From: Methyloversatilis discipulorum | GTDB lineage: Bacteria; Pseudomonadota; Gammaproteobacteria; Burkholderiales; Rhodocyclaceae | Direction of reading: 5' to 3' | Assembly: GCF_018780585.1 (NCBI RefSeq) | Contig: NZ_JADMJL010000038.1 | Location: 108,679-172,678, forward strand | DNA length: 64,000 bases | In this document: positions 62,784 through 64,000 of the stretch, in pieces | Position numbering within the stretch: position 1 is the first letter of the stretch | How the letters are laid out: each line of letters opens with the position of its first letter | Notes under the pieces: generated by a model | What the model was told of the DNA's origin: nothing | The model's database searches: none | Seen by the model: the letters and a program-made list of their open reading frames with translations, nothing else | Made by a program: the position numbers and the translations under genes

Positions 62784-62918
62784 GCATCCGCCACCAGAGG
62801 CTGGTGGCCGCTCGCGGAAGGATGCGGTGCGAGCTGGCTCGGTCACGCAGTGGGAACTGCGCCGCAACCTCGAAGACCGATGGTTGCCTGGCATGTCGCT
62901 GACGACGTCAGCAGGCAT
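62784..62918 (-). ncRNA. structured RNA element, copy 2 (five hairpins, two pseudoknots)
   Basis: Hairpin arms in leftward order: 62907-62912/62898-62903, 62882-62887/62864-62869, 62856-62861/62846-62851, 62829-62834/62810-62815 and 62801-62807/62791-62797. The second loop (62875-62879) complements 62840-62844; the fourth loop (62820-62825) complements 62784-62789. All helices match copy 1 at 30041-30178 while several base pairs differ in a compensating way. No gene overlaps this copy. Confidence 0.75.
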
Positions 62919-63004
62919 GGGGCCAGCATGGCGGGGCCTCGCGCGCGCGGCAGCAATCAATCGGCACCCGGGCGCTTCCCTTTGTCCGCGCCACCCGGCG
63001 CCTG

Positions 63005-63455
63005 TCACAGGCACTTGGCGCCGCGCAGGTGCTCGGGGGTATCGGCGCGCGGACGGCCGGGACGGCTCCAGGCGCCGCCACCGCGCGCGCCGATCAGCCG
63101 CCAGCCGGCGGCGCGCAGGCTGGCGCCACCTTCGTCGGGCATGGTGTAGGTGAGCAGGCGTATGTAGCCCAGCGCCCTTGCCGCCTGCCAGGCCGCGCCG
63201 TAGAGCTTGCTGCAGGCGCTGGGTGTGCCGTCGGTGCACAGCCGCGTGACTTCCAGCGTCCAGGTGCCGCGCGACCGGGCGGCCGACAATGGCCACGCCG
63301 TGGATCAGGTCGCTGTCGCTCAGCGTGACGGCCAGGGCGAACTTCGCGCCCTGGACCGGGCGGTGGTGGCGATGGTGCGACAGAACGAATGCATTGGCCG
63401 TGCGCAGCGACACCGGTAGGAGGTGCAGCCTCGGCGAGGTCGATGGCGTGTTCAT
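63005..63455 (-). pseudogene. XF1762-family protein gene, frameshifted
   Basis: The first frame gives MNTPSTSPRLHLLPVSLRTANAFVLSHHRHH (written here by its ends MNTPSTSPRL and FVLSHHRHH) through VGRPVARHLDAG. The next frame gives LEVTRLCTDGTPSACSKLYG to LRGAKCL. Family members read VGRPVAR..LDDG.TLEVTR without a break. The junction is near 63256-63266 and is best explained by loss of 2 bases modulo 3 at a CTGGACG-type repeat. The N-acetyltransferase-like fold would be broken. Confidence 0.72.
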
Positions 63456-63553
63456 GCGGTTGTCTCCGGTGGCATGCCGGCGTTGTGGCCGGCGGGGCGT
63501 GCCTCGGCGGCTGGAGACAAACGCGCACGCGCGGCGATGGCGGCGGTGCGAAC

Positions 63554-63578
63554 AAAAGAAGGCCCCCGATGCGGGGGC
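63554..63578 (-). terminator. rho-independent terminator after the DUF3085 remnant
   Basis: GCCCCCG and CGGGGGC pair around three bases, followed in the leftward direction by TTCTTTT. Confidence 0.85.
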
Positions 63579-63596
63579 TGCGAGGCGGTTGCCGCG

Positions 63597-63893
63597 TCAG
63601 GCGGGAGGCACCACTGCTAAGGACAGGTGCGTGGCGGTGGCGGAAAGCACGAGATCGTCCGCCGAGTGCTGGAGGCGCGTGAACAGGCCGTCCTTCGGGT
63701 CGAAATACTCCGCGAAGTCATCGCCGCCCAGCTCGCGGCCGGCGAGGTGCCACCAGTCATCGAACGGGTCGGTGTCCGGGTTGCATCCGACGGCGTAGGC
63801 GAGCAGTGCCTGGCGCCCATCCGGGCGACGCTCCCCACGCTCGGCGAGGAAGTACACGCCCTGATCCTTGACCAGGACAATGCGGCACTGATT
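63597..63893 (-). pseudogene. DUF3085-like gene, 5' end removed by a transposon
   Basis: Coding sequence continues upstream of the only usable start (GTG at 63857) through IVLVKDQG up to the transposon repeat, where an in-frame TGA closes it. The body VYFLAERGERRPDGRQALLA, VGCNPDTDPFDDWW and GGDDFAEYFDPKDG resembles DUF3085 ICE proteins. The N-terminal part of the family is missing, so the gene was cut by insertion of the element at 63894. Confidence 0.75.
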
Positions 63894-63931
63894 GGGGACG
63901 TCTCAGAAAACGGAAAAAATCGTACGCTAAG
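63894..63931 (+). repeat. 38-bp Tn21/Tn501-type terminal inverted repeat
   Basis: The repeat begins GGGGACGTCTCAGAAAACGG and ends AATCGTACGCTAAG. Length, GGGG tip and the CTAAG inner end match the terminal repeats of the Tn21/Tn501 branch of Tn3-family transposons. The GGGG tip faces left, so the transposon extends to the right beyond the window. The preceding TGATT is a candidate 5-bp target duplication. Confidence 0.92.
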
Positions 63932-64000
63932 CCGGTTGCAGCGGTCGTAGCGGCCTGAACTTGCCCGCGCCGATCTTGGCGCTGCTGCGCCAGAGGTAAT
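63927..64000 (-). CDS. tnpA: Tn3-family transposase TnpA, C-terminal end (runs off right edge)
   Basis: The leftward frame reads YLWRSSAKIGAGKFRPLRPL and ends QPA-stop, the well-known TnpA end of Tn21-type transposons. The stop codon lies within the terminal repeat, as is normal for this branch. Only 23 residues are in the window. Confidence 0.9.
   Translation of the reverse strand, partial: YLWRSSAKIGAGKFRPLRPLQPA

Overview
The window is a high-GC proteobacterial segment lying inside a large integrative and conjugative element (ICE) of the PFGI-1/ICEclc class. From about 20.7 to 63.9 kb it carries the MobH-type relaxase and almost the whole set of PFL_46xx/47xx-type conjugation genes in their usual order. 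The left 20.6 kb is cargo. The host is probably a betaproteobacterium (Achromobacter/Bordetella/Delftia-like) or a pseudomonad: DUF4148 repeats and an NreB-type nickel exporter point to Burkholderiales, but ICEs of this class move between both groups. No integrase, att site, tRNA gene or rRNA gene was seen, so both ICE ends lie outside the window.

Region 1 (1-14.5 kb, metal and drug efflux): the 5' part of a divergent TolC-family outer membrane gene, a CsoR/RcnR-type regulator with an NreB-type exporter, a CDF exporter with an SmtB-type ArsR regulator, a secreted DUF4148 three-repeat protein, a two-HMA Zn/Cd/Pb P-type ATPase, and an RND tripartite operon. The RND pump gene is broken by a 5-bp tandem duplication, and the MerR-type regulator behind it by a 1-nt change in a C-run. 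Five similar 8-6-8 dyads (core TGAA-N6-TTCA) precede the divergent tolC-type/nreA pair, the CDF gene, the DUF4148 gene, cadA and a downstream MFS gene, suggesting one dispersed SmtB-type regulon.

Region 2 (14.5-20.6 kb, mixed cargo): an MFS transporter, a DfsB-like protein, a secreted SnoaL-like protein divergent from a GntR regulator, a hypothetical protein, a tandem DUF305 protein behind a CueR-like promoter (19-bp spacer), a glutaredoxin-like protein and an ICE-borne kdsA.

Region 3 (20.7-38.7 kb, conjugation part 1): relaxase, an Xre/RES toxin-antitoxin pair, DUF3742, TraG_N, the PFL_4711-4709 group, radC, a thioredoxin-fold protein, the VirB4/TraC ATPase and the membrane and coupling-channel proteins down to RAQPRD.

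Region 4 (38.8-47.5 kb, defence island in the ICE hotspot): one rightward eight-gene operon encoding an HTH/PIN pair, a type III CBASS (Trip13-like ATPase, two HORMA-type proteins, CdnD-like nucleotidyltransferase, NucC) and a large SMC/Rad50-like ATPase with a zinc-hook-like CPACG motif. An IS1111-type IS110 element closes the island and supplies the stop codon of the next ICE gene.

Region 5 (47.5-63.9 kb, conjugation part 2 and ICE maintenance): PFL_4697, TraD, PFL_4695, a lytic transglycosylase, PFL_4693, PilL, then a leftward train of accessory genes (SNF2-like helicase, adenine-methyltransferase-like protein, DUF3275, DUF932, DUF3577 and small proteins), many with hairpin leaders resembling the radC RNA motif. 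A Tn21/Tn501-type transposon end and the tail of its tnpA cut a DUF3085 gene at the right edge.

The most unusual non-coding signal is a pair of about 135-nt elements (30041-30178 and 62784-62918) upstream of radC and of the DUF3577 gene. They share five hairpins with compensatory base changes and two conserved potential pseudoknots.
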